Assembly (NCBI GenBank): GCA_028278345.1
Contig: JANQEL010000100.1
Coordinates: 1 to 64,000 of the forward strand
Source of the DNA: Myxococcota bacterium
GTDB taxonomy: Bacteria; Myxococcota_A; UBA9160; UBA4427
DNA: 64,000 nt
Direction: 5' to 3'
The notes under the pieces are model-generated. The model did not search any database, was not told where the DNA came from, and saw nothing but the letters and a program-made list of their open reading frames with translations. The position numbers and the translations under genes are program-made. Position 1 is the first letter of the stretch. Every line of letters begins with the position of its first letter. This document shows positions 57,167 through 64,000 of the stretch, one piece after another.

Positions 57167-58201
57167 ATGCAGGTTTTCCCGGAAGGCGTAGACGCGAGCT
57201 CACTCGCCGCATGGATGGACGAGCGCGGCCTTCCAGGTGGGCCATTCGAAGACGTCTCCGTGCTGACGGGCGGCACCCAGAACATTCTTCTCGAGTTCGA
57301 GCGGGGAGGTGGGAAGTACGTCTTGCGACGTCCCCCGGTGCACAAGCGCGGCAATAGCGACGCCACGATGCTCCGGGAAGCGCGCGTACTCGAGTCGTTG
57401 TCCGGCTCCGAGGTCCCACACCCGAAGTTCATCGCTTCGTGCGACGACATCGACGTGCTTGGCGCCGCGTTCTATCTCATGGAGTCTGTGGATGGGTTCA
57501 ATGCCGCCGAGGGATTACCTCGTCTCCACGCCGAGAGCGACGAAATCCGGTTCGAAATGGGGCTCTCGATGGCCGAGGCGATCGCGAAGATGGGCGAACT
57601 CGACTACATCGAGATCGGCCTCGAAGGGCTCGGCAAACCGGACGGATACCTGGAACGCCAGGTGAAGCGATGGCAGGGCCAGCTCGATTCGTATCGCGAG
57701 TTCGAAGGGTACCCAGGCCCTGATATCTCCGGTCTCGACGAAGTTGCTTACTGGCTCGACGACAACCTGCCGCGTGACTACCGACCCGGGCTGCTTCACG
57801 GCGACTACCACGCGGCCAACGTGATGTTCCGCCACGATGGTCCCGAGCTGGCGGCCATCGTCGATTGGGAGCTGACGACCGTCGGCGATCCCCTGCTCGA
57901 TCTGGGAGCCCTCACGGCACTCTCGGCAGGCACGACCAACGATCCCCCACTAGGCCACACGTTCGAGGGCTTCCCGAGCCGGGACGCCGTGCTCGCTCGA
58001 TACCGCACGCACTCGACGCGCGATACGGCGGCGATCGAGTGGTACGAAATCCTCGCCTGCTACCGCCTCGGAATCATCCTGGAAGGCACCCGTGCCCGCG
58101 CGTTCGCCGGGAAGGCTTCGCAGGAAACCGCGAACCGACTGCGCGCCATCACGGTCGCATGCTTCGACAAGGCGGCCCGCCGTGTCGGGGCGAGGGTCTA
58201 G
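57167..58201 (+). CDS. ACAD10/11-type aminoglycoside-phosphotransferase-like kinase
   Basis: A 344-aa APH-fold protein. ATG 57167 (MQVFPEGVDASSLAAW) fits the family N-terminus; an ATG at 57053 lies inside an operator palindrome and is rejected. TGGTQNILLEFERGGGKYVLRRPP is the nucleotide-binding region, HGDYHAANVMF the catalytic loop and IVDWELTTVGDPLLDLG the metal-binding Asp region. It corresponds to the kinase half of animal ACAD10/ACAD11, which phosphorylates 4-hydroxyacyl-CoA before elimination by the ACAD half. It is followed after 70 bases by an acyl-CoA dehydrogenase, i.e. the split bacterial version. A role in hydroxy-fatty-acid breakdown follows from known family function. Confidence 0.9.
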   Translation: MQVFPEGVDASSLAAWMDERGLPGGPFEDVSVLTGGTQNILLEFERGGGKYVLRRPPVHKRGNSDATMLREARVLESLSGSEVPHPKFIASCDDIDVLGAAFYLMESVDGFNAAEGLPRLHAESDEIRFEMGLSMAEAIAKMGELDYIEIGLEGLGKPDGYLERQVKRWQGQLDSYREFEGYPGPDISGLDEVAYWLDDNLPRDYRPGLLHGDYHAANVMFRHDGPELAAIVDWELTTVGDPLLDLGALTALSAGTTNDPPLGHTFEGFPSRDAVLARYRTHSTRDTAAIEWYEILACYRLGIILEGTRARAFAGKASQETANRLRAITVACFDKAARRVGARV

Positions 58202-58271
58202 TTCGCTGGGCCGCCGGCCATCAGACAACACACCGAGTCAGAGCTCAAACTCCACACCGAGAGGTTACGCG

Positions 58272-59528
58272 ATGTTGTTCAGTCCGAGCGAGAGAAGCCA
58301 GGAAATCAAGGCACGGGTCATGGCGTTCATGGAGGAGCACATCCACCCGAACATTCCGCGCTATCGCGCACTCGACGAGAGCGGAAACCCGAATGATCCG
58401 GAGGGGCTCGCCTTCATTCAGGAGCTTCGCATGCGAGCGAAGCGCGAGGGACTCTGGAATCTATTCCTCCCTCACCTCCGCGAGGACGAGCCGGGCACGG
58501 GCCTCTCGAACCTGGAGTTCGCGCCGATCTTCGAGGAGATGGCCAAGGTCGGCTGGGCACCCGAGGTCTTCAACTGCAACGCCCCCAATACGGGCAACAT
58601 GGAACTCCTGAACGCAGCCGCCAACGAAGAGCAGCGGCAGAAGTGGCTGCGGCCGCTATTGGAAGGCGAGTGCACCTCGTGCTTCATCGCGACGGAACCG
58701 GCGGTGGCCTCTTCCGATGCCACCAACTACGAGACCAGCATCGTCCGCGACGGCGACGAGTACGTGATCAATGGTCACAAGTGGTTCATCTCTCGAGCTC
58801 TGCATCCCGACTGTCGCTTTGGAATCATCATCGGGAAATCGGACCCCGACAATCCGGCCCGCCACGCTCAACATAGCGTCGTCGTCGTTCCGTTCGACAC
58901 GCCGGGCATCGAGATCGGCCCCGACCTGAAGGTCCTGAATCACCACAGCGTCGGCGGCCATCCCGAGGTCCGGTTTCGTGACGTGCGCGTCCCGGCCGAG
59001 AATCTGCTGGGCGAGGAAGGGGGCGGCTTCGCCGTCATGCAGAGCCGCATGGGCCCTGGCCGGATCCACTACGGCATGCGCAGCATTGGTATGGCCGAGG
59101 TCGCACTCGGCATGATGATCAAGCGGAGCAGCGAACGCGTCGCCTTCGGCAAACGCCTCTACGAACACGGGAGCGTCGCCAACGACATCGGCCGATCGCG
59201 GATCGAGATCGATCAGGCGCGACTGCTCACTCTCCACACGGCGAAGGTGCTCGACGAAGTGGGCGTGAAGGCGGCGCGCAAAGAGATCGCCATGCTCAAG
59301 ATCGTCGCCGCCGAGATGCTGAAGAACGTCACCGAGCGAGCAATGCGGGTGCACGGCGCGATGGGTTTGTCCGATCGAACGAGCCTGGTCGGCCTGCTCG
59401 GCGCCGCGTGGACGATCGGTACTGGCGACGGGCCGAGCGAGGTGCATCTCCCGACGATCTCGAAGATCGAGATCCGGGATCACGATCCGGTCGCGTTCGA
59501 GAAGTTCTACCCGTCGCCGAGCGACTAG
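58272..59528 (+). CDS. Acyl-CoA dehydrogenase, ACAD10/11-like
   Basis: A 418-aa FAD enzyme, ATG 58272 with GAGAGG upstream. NCNAPNTGNMELLNAAAN and CFIATEPAVASSDATN (FAD/substrate loop), YVINGHKWFIS, and the C-terminal EKAM-like RAMRVHGAMGLSDRTSL are typical of the ACAD11 group. In that group the usual catalytic Glu position differs and catalysis follows phosphorylation by the partner kinase. Directly downstream of the kinase gene, it probably completes conversion of a 4-hydroxyacyl-CoA to an enoyl-CoA for the hydratase at 53536. Electron acceptor genes are not in the window. Confidence 0.93.
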   Translation: MLFSPSERSQEIKARVMAFMEEHIHPNIPRYRALDESGNPNDPEGLAFIQELRMRAKREGLWNLFLPHLREDEPGTGLSNLEFAPIFEEMAKVGWAPEVFNCNAPNTGNMELLNAAANEEQRQKWLRPLLEGECTSCFIATEPAVASSDATNYETSIVRDGDEYVINGHKWFISRALHPDCRFGIIIGKSDPDNPARHAQHSVVVVPFDTPGIEIGPDLKVLNHHSVGGHPEVRFRDVRVPAENLLGEEGGGFAVMQSRMGPGRIHYGMRSIGMAEVALGMMIKRSSERVAFGKRLYEHGSVANDIGRSRIEIDQARLLTLHTAKVLDEVGVKAARKEIAMLKIVAAEMLKNVTERAMRVHGAMGLSDRTSLVGLLGAAWTIGTGDGPSEVHLPTISKIEIRDHDPVAFEKFYPSPSD

Positions 59529-59632
59529 CTCCGCAGAGTATGCAATCGCAGTGGCCGTCCGCCGAGCGAGCCCGGCCCGGCACCACCTTCTCAGAGACAT
59601 GAACTCCAGTTACCACGAAAGGAACCAGCAGC

Positions 59633-60976
59633 ATGGCCATCGACTTCGGAGTAGAGCCAGAATTTCAGGCTCAGATTGATTGGATCGAGGAGTTCGTCAC
59701 GCAGGAAATCGAACCCCTCGACATCTTCGTCGCAGACGGACGGGACGTCTCGGGTGAGCCACTCGACCGAGCCGGATGGCGCGCCGTGAAGGCGCACATC
59801 AGGACGCTCCAGGAGCGAGTCAAGGAACAGGGGCTCTGGGGCTTCCACTTGGGTCCGGAGCTCGGCGGTCCGGGGCTCGGGCAGGTAAAGCTCTGCCTCC
59901 TCAACGAGATCCTGGGCCGCACCCGGCTCGGGCCCACCATCTTCGGATGCGCGGCTCCCGATACCGGCAACATGGAGCTGCTCGCGCACAACGCCACCGA
60001 CGAGCAGAAGAAGAAGTACCTGGAACCGGCCCTGGCCGGTGAACTTCGCTCCGCCTACGTCATGACGGAGCCCCATGCAGGCGAGCCGGGCGAGTTCAAG
60101 TGCAGCGCGGTCCGTGACGGCGACGAGTGGGTTCTCAATGGTGAGAAGTGGTTCGCCTCGAACGCGGTCCGTGCGGACTTCCTCATCGTGATGGCCATTA
60201 CGGATCCCGACAAGCCTCTGCTCGAGCGAGCATCGATGTTCATCGTCGAACGGAATCTCCCCGGCGTCGAAGTCGTCCGCAATGTTCATACCTTCGGCAC
60301 GCCGCTCTCGGACAACTTCGTCATCGACGGGCAGCGTGGTGGGCACGCTTACCTGCGCTTCAACGACGTGCGGCTCCCGGCGGATGCGCTACTCGGAGAA
60401 GAGGGGTCGGGTTTCGTCGGTTCCCAGACTCGTCTGAGCGGCGGGCGCATCCACCACGCCATGCGCGCTGTCGGAACCTGCAAGAAGGCTCTCGACATGG
60501 CCTGCGAGCGAGCGCTCAGCCGGCGAGCCAAGGGAGAACGACTCGCGGACAAGCAGATGGTACAGGCCGAGCTCGCCGACTCATACATCCAGCTCAAGCA
60601 GTTCAGGCTTCACGTTCTCTACACCGCGTGGTTGATCGACACGACGGGCTCCTACACCCGCGAGATCCGCAAGGAGATTGCCGCCGTCAAGATCACGGCC
60701 GCGAAGGTCAACCACGACATCGTGTATCGAGCCATCCACCTGCATGGCTCTCTCGGCATGTCCAACGAGACGGCGCTCGGTGACATGTGGATGTCGGCGC
60801 CCTTCATGGGCGTCATGGACGGCTCGACCGAGTCGCACAAGGAGAACCTCGCGAAGCTCCTGCTTCGCGAGTACGAGCCCTGCGACGATCTCTTTCCCAC
60901 GTACCACCTCCCCAAGTTGCAGCAAGAGGCGCGGGAGAAGATCGGGAAGGTGATCGAGCAGTACGGGGCGGCGTAG
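59633..60976 (+). CDS. Acyl-CoA dehydrogenase family protein
   Basis: A 447-aa acyl-CoA dehydrogenase, ATG 59633. GCAAPDTGNMELLAHNATDEQKK and AYVMTEPHAGEPGEFKCSAVRDGDEWVLNGEKWF form the FAD/acyl domain; HLHGSLGMSNETALGDMW is the C-terminal signature. It is a second, diverged paralog behind the first, 104 bases downstream and probably in the same operon. The pair may act on different chain lengths or form a heteromer. The ESHKENLAKLLLREYEP tail resembles ACAD10/11-like sequences. Substrate is unknown. Confidence 0.93.
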   Translation: MAIDFGVEPEFQAQIDWIEEFVTQEIEPLDIFVADGRDVSGEPLDRAGWRAVKAHIRTLQERVKEQGLWGFHLGPELGGPGLGQVKLCLLNEILGRTRLGPTIFGCAAPDTGNMELLAHNATDEQKKKYLEPALAGELRSAYVMTEPHAGEPGEFKCSAVRDGDEWVLNGEKWFASNAVRADFLIVMAITDPDKPLLERASMFIVERNLPGVEVVRNVHTFGTPLSDNFVIDGQRGGHAYLRFNDVRLPADALLGEEGSGFVGSQTRLSGGRIHHAMRAVGTCKKALDMACERALSRRAKGERLADKQMVQAELADSYIQLKQFRLHVLYTAWLIDTTGSYTREIRKEIAAVKITAAKVNHDIVYRAIHLHGSLGMSNETALGDMWMSAPFMGVMDGSTESHKENLAKLLLREYEPCDDLFPTYHLPKLQQEAREKIGKVIEQYGAA

Positions 60977-61037
60977 TCACGGGCTCGAGTGCGCAGCCGA
61001 ACGCGTGTTGCACCGCGCAAACCAAGGAGGATCGAAT

Positions 61038-61439
61038 ATGGGCGATCGCCGGCTCAATGGATGGGATCAAGGCTTGCGGGCCACGCTCGCGCTGATGTTC
61101 CTGATCACTCTTGCCACCGGGGGGAGCGCAGTGGTGCAGGGCGCGTTGATGGTGCCTGGGTCGGAGGCCGTCGAAGCTTCCATCGACAACGAGTTCCGGT
61201 TCTTGGCAACTTCGTGGCTGGGCTATGGGCTCTTCTGTATGTGGGTTGCACTCGATCCGGCGGGGCGGCGTGGCTTCGTGCCGAGCCTGGCTCTGGTCCC
61301 CATCGTGGGCGCGGTGGCAAGAGGCGTCTCGATCTTTCAGGTCGGCGCACCGACCCCTGAGTACGTCGCCGCGATCTGGATCGAACTCGTCTTTGGTGTA
61401 GCGATGCTGGGTCTGGCTTGGATGGGTCGCCGAGAGTGA
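61038..61439 (+). CDS. Small four-helix membrane protein (DUF4345-like)
   Basis: A 133-aa protein, ATG 61038 behind AAGGAGGATCG. Four hydrophobic helices (LALMFLITLATGG, FLATSWLGYGLFCMW, FVPSLALVPIVGAVARG, IWIELVFGVAMLGLAWM) and the segment DNEFRFLATSWLGYG resemble the DUF4345 family of uncharacterised inner-membrane proteins. It follows the acyl-CoA dehydrogenases by 61 bases. Function unknown; quinone or lipid association is only a guess. Confidence 0.75.
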   Translation: MGDRRLNGWDQGLRATLALMFLITLATGGSAVVQGALMVPGSEAVEASIDNEFRFLATSWLGYGLFCMWVALDPAGRRGFVPSLALVPIVGAVARGVSIFQVGAPTPEYVAAIWIELVFGVAMLGLAWMGRRE

Positions 61440-61542
61440 GGAAGGGGCGCCTCCACCGAATCAGGCAAGGGCGGCGCCTGGATGGCAGCCCCCGCCCACG
61501 AACGATTGCTGAATCAACGAATCGAGAATAGAGGTACTGCCA

Positions 61543-62373
61543 ATGAGTCAATCAGGAAAGACAGCCGTCGTCACCGGATCGAACACCGGATTGGGATTCG
61601 AGACCGCGTTCGATCTCTACCGGAAAGGCGCAAGGGTTCACATCGCGTGCCGAAGCGAGGAGAAGGGCCTCGACGCGATCGAACGCATGAAGGCCCAGGG
61701 AGGTGCTGGCGAACTTGTCTTCAGCGCAGTGGACTTGGCGAGCCTTCGCTCCGTCAAGGCCTTTACTGACGCGATCCTCGCAACCGAGTCGCGCTTGGAT
61801 CTATTGGTCAACAACGCGGGGGTCATGATTCCGCCGCCATCGAAAACCGAAGACGGGTACGAGAGCCAGTTTGGGGTGAACTTCGTTGGTCACTTCGCAC
61901 TGACCGGCCAACTCTTCGATCTGCTCGAAGCGACCAAGGGGTCCCGCGTCGTCACGCTCAGTAGCCTGGCCCACGTCGGTGCATCGATCGATTTCGGCAA
62001 CTTCCGACTCGAGAAGCCATACGACAAATGGCGCGAGTACGGCCAGAGCAAACTGGCCGACTTGATCTTCGCACTGGAGTTCGACCAGAGGCTCAGGAAC
62101 AACGGCAACCGGATCACTTCGTTGGCGGCTCATCCGGGTTTCACAAGCACGGACCTCCAGCGGCACATCGACCAGAAACTCCTGACATCTGTGGAGACCA
62201 TGACGCCGGAAGAGGGCGCTCGGTCAACCCTGACCGCGTGTTTGAGCGAGGACGCCCAGGGTGGCCAGTACTGGGGGCCCGACGGTGCGGGTGAGCGACT
62301 GGGCAACCCGGCCCAGGCAAGAATCGACCCGGTGGCGCTGGATGCCGACCTCAACGCTCGCCTATGGGACTGA
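61543..62373 (+). CDS. Retinol-dehydrogenase-like short-chain dehydrogenase
   Basis: A 276-aa SDR, ATG 61543. VTGSNTGLGFETAFDL binds NADP(H) with the HIACRSEEKG arginine, then NNAG and the catalytic Ser (TLSSLAHV) with Tyr/Lys in REYGQSKLADL. The insertion after the Ser (DFGNFRLEKPYDKW) and the PGFTSTDLQRH loop mark the RDH/WWOX-like group acting on lipidic alcohols or ketones. It is in line with the acyl-CoA genes but 104 bases from its neighbour. Confidence 0.92.
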   Translation: MSQSGKTAVVTGSNTGLGFETAFDLYRKGARVHIACRSEEKGLDAIERMKAQGGAGELVFSAVDLASLRSVKAFTDAILATESRLDLLVNNAGVMIPPPSKTEDGYESQFGVNFVGHFALTGQLFDLLEATKGSRVVTLSSLAHVGASIDFGNFRLEKPYDKWREYGQSKLADLIFALEFDQRLRNNGNRITSLAAHPGFTSTDLQRHIDQKLLTSVETMTPEEGARSTLTACLSEDAQGGQYWGPDGAGERLGNPAQARIDPVALDADLNARLWD

Positions 62374-62568
62374 GCGAAGGAGAACACGGAGACCAGGTTC
62401 CCGTTCTAGGGCCAAGGGTGAGTGCGCCCGCGACTGCTTGTTCGCCAGCATCCGTGCGAATGGGCAGCCTGAATCGTCTCCCGAGCACGTCGGGTACGAG
62501 GATTCTCAGTAGGGGGACTCATCCTCAGCGATCATGCTCGACCACACCACACAGCGAGGAGTCGATAC

Positions 62569-62970
62569 GTGTCCGTCATCCCCGAGGAGTTCGTTGATCT
62601 GCTCGAGAAGCCCGCGGTTGCGTTCTTCTCGTGCATCGGTCCCAGAGGCGAGCCCCAGGCGACGCCGGTCTGGTTCCGGTGGGATGCCGACAAGGGTGAG
62701 ATCCTCGTCTCTCTCATGCGCTCCCGACAGAAGTTCCGAAACATCGAGCGCGAGCCCAAAGTCTCTCTTGGGATCCTCGACCCGATGACGTCGTTTCGAT
62801 ACCTCGAGGTTCGCGGGACGGTCACGGCGATTGAGGACGATCCAGACAAGGCATTCGTCGATGGGCTCTCCGAGCGCTACTTGGGCCGGAGCCCCTACCC
62901 GCTGACCGCGCCGGGCGACGAACGCCTCGTTGTTCACATCACCCCAGTGCATTGCACCAAGCAGGGGTAG
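62569..62970 (+). CDS. PPOX-class flavin/F420-dependent oxidoreductase
   Basis: A 133-aa split-barrel protein from GTG 62569 behind GCGAGGAG. VAFFSCIGPRGEPQATPVWFRWD, ILVSLMRSRQKFRNIEREPKVSLGI and RYLEVRGTVTAIEDD match the PPOX-class group that includes Rv1155-like F420 enzymes; the S-R-Q-K-x-R-N basic patch would bind the cofactor phosphate. Together with four LLM genes it supports F420 use. Reaction unknown. It precedes a flavin monooxygenase gene by seven bases. Confidence 0.88.
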   Translation: MSVIPEEFVDLLEKPAVAFFSCIGPRGEPQATPVWFRWDADKGEILVSLMRSRQKFRNIEREPKVSLGILDPMTSFRYLEVRGTVTAIEDDPDKAFVDGLSERYLGRSPYPLTAPGDERLVVHITPVHCTKQG

Positions 62971-62977
62971 TCCGAGC

Positions 62978-64000
62978 GTGACGCGAATCGAATCACGGCG
63001 CGACGTGATCATCCTGGGCGGAGGGATCGCAGGCGCAACATTGGCCTACCGGCTCGTGACGGCCGGCCTCGACGTCACCGTGCTCGAGAAGGAATCCACC
63101 TTCGAAGACCGGGTACGCGGCGAGGGGATCATGCCCTGGGGCGTTCGCGAGGCCAAGAGGGCCGGAGTGTTCGATGCCCTCTTCGACGCCGGTGCGATCT
63201 CGATGCGCAAGCTCGTCAATTACCGATCAGAGTCCTCGATCGCGCGCGACGAGGCGAACGGAGCGAGGCTCGAATCGCTCGTCGAAGGAACGGCCGGTGC
63301 CATGGCGATCCGCCATCCCGTCGCCTGCTCGGCGCTCCTATCGGCGGCCGAAAAGGCGGGCGCCGAGGTATTCCGCGGCATCGATCGCGTGGAGATAGAG
63401 CTGGGTGAAGGCGTGCAGTTTGAAGCCGGTGGCGCGCGATTCGAGCGCGCCGCGAGCCTGATCGTGGGAGCGGATGGCAGGGGCTCCAGGGTTCGGCACA
63501 GTGCAGGTGTCGACCTCGCCAAGAACCGGTCGAGCCACTACGTCGCGGGCTTGCTCGTCGAGCTGGCCGACAGCCCGATCCCAGCCGAGATGGCCACCTG
63601 TGTCGGTGACGACGCGTACCTGGTCTACTTCCGGCAGAGCGGTGATGCGCATCGCATCTACCTCTGCGGGCATGTCAACGATCTGTCGAGGTATTCCGGC
63701 GAGAAGGGAAAGAGCCGGTTTCTCCACGACCTCCCGAGGCTCCCCGGTCCTGATCCTGAGCGATGGCACTCGGCTCGGGCGATCGGCCCCTGTGCCGCCG
63801 TGCGCGGCGACGACACCCTTGCCAGACGGCTCGCCGGCCCCGGTTTCGTCCTGATCGGTGACGCGGGTGGTTACGTGAGTCCAATCACCGGGCAAGGTCT
63901 GTCTCTGGCACTCGCCGACGTCAACGACGTCGCCGAAGCCGTTCTCGCGGCAGGTGGGTCGACGCCGGACTTCCGTCGCTACTCGATTCGCAAGCCACAT
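62978..64000 (+). CDS. FAD-dependent (PHBH-fold) monooxygenase, truncated by right edge
   Basis: From GTG 62978 an open frame runs 341 codons to the window end. VIILGGGIAGATLAYRLV binds the ADP part of FAD; LIVGADGRGSRVR is the D-G motif and FVLIGDAGGYVSPITGQGLSLALAD the second FAD motif, so this is a group A flavoprotein hydroxylase or a geranylgeranyl-reductase-like enzyme. The remaining C-terminus lies outside. It follows the PPOX gene by seven bases and is probably co-transcribed. Substrate is unknown. Confidence 0.9.
   Translation, partial: MTRIESRRDVIILGGGIAGATLAYRLVTAGLDVTVLEKESTFEDRVRGEGIMPWGVREAKRAGVFDALFDAGAISMRKLVNYRSESSIARDEANGARLESLVEGTAGAMAIRHPVACSALLSAAEKAGAEVFRGIDRVEIELGEGVQFEAGGARFERAASLIVGADGRGSRVRHSAGVDLAKNRSSHYVAGLLVELADSPIPAEMATCVGDDAYLVYFRQSGDAHRIYLCGHVNDLSRYSGEKGKSRFLHDLPRLPGPDPERWHSARAIGPCAAVRGDDTLARRLAGPGFVLIGDAGGYVSPITGQGLSLALADVNDVAEAVLAAGGSTPDFRRYSIRKPH

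Overview
This window is high-GC, gene-dense DNA from a bacterium. No rRNA, tRNA or universal marker was seen, so lineage is uncertain. A Tat-exported molybdoenzyme with a TorD-type chaperone, a probable outer-membrane barrel ending in Phe, and a surface protein with a C-terminal sorting-signal-like tail argue for a diderm. Four luciferase-like (LLM) oxidoreductases and a PPOX-family flavoprotein suggest coenzyme F420 use. The many lipid, alkane or steroid-type oxidation genes (two P450s, a Baeyer-Villiger monooxygenase, Zn-alcohol dehydrogenases, acyl-CoA dehydrogenases, CoA-transferases, a wax-ester synthase) fit an uncultured soil or marine proteobacterial, myxococcal or Binatota-like organism. 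That placement is inference.

Layout, 0-29.4 kb: catabolism of hydrophobic compounds. A leftward GST-LLM-LLM-TetR group faces a P450-LLM pair across a perfect operator-like palindrome. Next is a gamma-beta-alpha-chaperone operon for a type II DMSO-reductase-family dehydrogenase (ethylbenzene/C25-steroid dehydrogenase relatives) plus a four-helix cytochrome b, then a GPH-type transporter. A leftward ALDH-wax synthase-SDR operon diverges from a Zn-ADH. A secreted surface protein, a methyltransferase, a second Zn-ADH, a second P450 without a canonical start codon diverging from a BVMO, a coupled pair of CaiB/BaiF CoA-transferases, a TPMT-like methyltransferase and another LLM enzyme follow.

29.4-53.5 kb: accessory region. 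Three same-orientation copies of a dispersed repeat (29505, 37507, 52789) divide it into two cassettes; gene remnants lie beside the outer copies. Cassette I (30.2-37.2 kb) is an overlapping pair: a 1433-aa protein with methyltransferase-like and histidine-kinase-like GHKL regions, and a 922-aa protein ending in a two-helix channel-like membrane segment. It is a candidate undescribed sensor-effector, perhaps defence, system. Cassette II (37.7-51.0 kb) looks like a self-contained cAMP circuit: a soluble adenylyl cyclase of ADCY10-like architecture, a Crp-family regulator, and three TGTGA-N6-TCACA-like palindromes in front of a subtilase, an FAD oxidoreductase/cyclase operon, a caspase-like protein with an altered catalytic His, the crp gene, and an operon for a small protein, a beta-barrel-like protein and a 2-TM coiled-coil protein. 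An IS3-family element closes the region.

53.5-64 kb: fatty-acyl metabolism. An enoyl-CoA hydratase diverges from a tandem HxlR-domain regulator across an 18-bp inverted repeat. A TetR regulator, an SDR, and a kinase-like APH plus two acyl-CoA dehydrogenases resemble a split ACAD10/11 pathway. Small membrane, SDR and PPOX genes and a truncated FAD monooxygenase run to the right edge.
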